From positions 1-40,955 of the forward strand of contig CAZXAU010000019.1 of the NCBI GenBank assembly GCA_964638675.1: a stretch of DNA of 40,955 bases. Direction: 5' to 3'. The translations under genes and the position numbers were made by a program. This DNA comes from SIG714 sp964638675 (lineage in GTDB: Bacteria > Bacillota > Clostridia > Oscillospirales > CAG-272). The notes under the pieces were generated by a model, which was given only the letters and a program-made list of their open reading frames with translations, was not told the origin of the DNA and ran no database searches. Below are positions 40,801-40,955 of the stretch, in pieces. Numbering within the stretch: position 1 is the first letter of the stretch; each line of letters opens with the position of its first letter.

Positions 40801-40955
40801 TCACAGCTATTCAAACGGCGTATGCACATCATGCGGAACTACCGACCCGAATTACAGCGGTACTGACAATGACGGTTTTGTCACAGAAAACGGAGTTCTC
40901 TACTATTATGTGAACGGCGAAAAGCAAACCGGGTGGTTTACACTTGACGGAGTTA
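37889..40955 (+). CDS. Large secreted zinc metalloprotease (M60-like), 3' end beyond window
   Basis: 1022 codons in one open frame to the last base, with no stop. Signal peptide about 1-30. Residues ~47-165 and ~655-772 are two copies of one beta-domain (GVTYFDVG..KYGIVPVNGHEYTV and GKTYFIVS..EYGIVPVSDREYGV). Between them lies the peptidase: HEMGH at 487-491 with Glu504 (HExxH-x12-E), the gluzincin/M60-like zinc site, next to FDAGRGW. Residues ~780-990 hold cysteine-pair repeats (TCKYCG, TCTACG, TCTKCG, TCSRCG, SCTLC). The visible end, NGVLYYYVNGEKQTGWF, begins choline/glucan-binding repeats for wall attachment. GGAGATC lies upstream of the ATG. M60 enzymes cut mucin-type glycoproteins; that use is inference. 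Confidence 0.85.
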   Translation, partial: MKKSAVIRNIAVVIAMIAVISTLIALTAGAEILPVPTVAPAGKVIENYSGVTYFDVGMNAGTKNEAVYALLKSGDYSLRVKISDETDMKVYEIKDYKFEDPSVEFYGTTYIRIAPCKYGIVPVNGHEYTVLLTVYNENGKVIAEGKSVNGQFARSTDTTGFLASGAITYAKPQYQAIVYDFSTIPAGKTEEELGVLPVGKYKISVVGYSGYLNYSAGDGQAISLSESAGNNIFTIVYQTQDDYPVYTLSPNDDVYRVLGLNRTYVSNGSTVMSQYRTLFSSPTATNRSTQDNYTSIRWGFEDNGDGSYKMVLYGTVYPVTSSTTKYYLCYDGSTFTVRSSSTASKYGVVSVKLEMVERGTSQFNQYISDGGVIALRLPPVSKSQCGLSDERAQLWANDVEDCYWKYAELTDYRPYENIIIKAYSNTTYMAYILGSSEGYNGTYNVVTISYSPRDNEFAEKKEWYLESISNMVSRGIITRDVDFCIMHEMGHMFDAGRGWNFDSEYFTDLKIPYVLGELGLAASPDSDPVRCYTAETLNDYSYLNGGDISKTWTYNITGADYRTLKIIDEVGWDVMKQVFRYYSSSSYVKYTEKYKKFEQFIGKISEYSGLDCKAMYPKEEWDVMMNYYGDPNTPNPFTEDTSDGAEAVSVSPSFGKIENWSGKTYFIVSITAKDNETLYNRLRDKTYTAKITIKDYQAQRTFVIDKYAFDDAGSEIYGSSFLRLAVCEYGIVPVSDREYGVRVEIYSGDTRIMVGHSADRAFESSNADFINNGAIAATVKHQCTVVCSEHEPAGASNCLTGLTCKYCGFVYVEGKAHTYVETVVAPGCVTKGYTEHTCTACGDSYRDNYTNATGAHEYDDGVVTRENTCTKSGILTQTCTKCGNKKNSIIKAGHDYVTVVTAPTCVSGGYTTTTCSRCGVSSVTDQLPADPNAHVLTEKVVAPTCTSKGYTVYSCTLCTHTYTANEQPELPHSYSNGVCTSCGTTDPNYSGTDNDGFVTENGVLYYYVNGEKQTGWFTLDGV

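Overview
The window looks like a scaffold from an uncultured, AT-rich, Gram-positive Clostridia genome (Oscillospiraceae/Ruminococcaceae-like). The support is strong Shine-Dalgarno sites, sigma-A promoters with 17-nt spacers, lipoproteins, a sorting-signal-like anchor, TTG/GTG starts and a run of Ns joining contigs. This placement is inference from style; no marker gene is present except a partial tRNA-Asn.

Region 1 (1-3.7 kb): 3' half of tRNA-Asn, a nucleoside phosphorylase-family protein, a broken P-loop kinase-like gene, an AlkZ-like winged-helix protein and an XRE regulator with a C-terminal zinc ribbon. Three near-identical terminator hairpins recur here.

Region 2 (4.1-12.6 kb): a one-strand run of small genes that looks like a polymorphic-toxin immunity archive. 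It holds about nine intact small genes of immunity type, a promoterless toxin tip (Hint remnant plus Ntox17-like end), two genes sharing an almost identical promoter and N-terminal module but with different C-terminal domains, and several decayed or frameshifted members. A radical SAM protein follows.

Region 3 (14-17.6 kb, minus strand): a VanZ-like protein and a short UvrA paralogue, then an array of about 122-bp palindromic repeats interrupted by an assembly gap.

Region 4 (18-29.6 kb): a TasA/CalY-like secreted protein with a membrane or wall-anchored partner; diacylglycerol kinase; a minus-strand operon TauE/SafE - HAD - response regulator - histidine kinase - zinc peptidase; an HdeD-like membrane protein; and an HMA protein with an ABC ATPase and permease. 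Two regulatory codes are visible. GTTAGC-N4-GCTAAY palindromes occur twice at each of two promoters. Direct repeats of 11-bp period lie exactly 10 nt upstream of the -10 box at three promoters, pointing to the local response regulator.

Region 5 (29.7-41 kb): an ECF-type sigma factor with a membrane beta-propeller partner; TetR with an ABC ATPase and permease; two paralogous lipoproteins; and a very large secreted metalloprotease truncated by the window end. A TGTAAC-N18-TACWGTAT motif precedes both the sigma gene and one lipoprotein gene. A structured intergenic element occurs in two unrelated operons, each time placing a hairpin between the ribosome binding site and the start codon.
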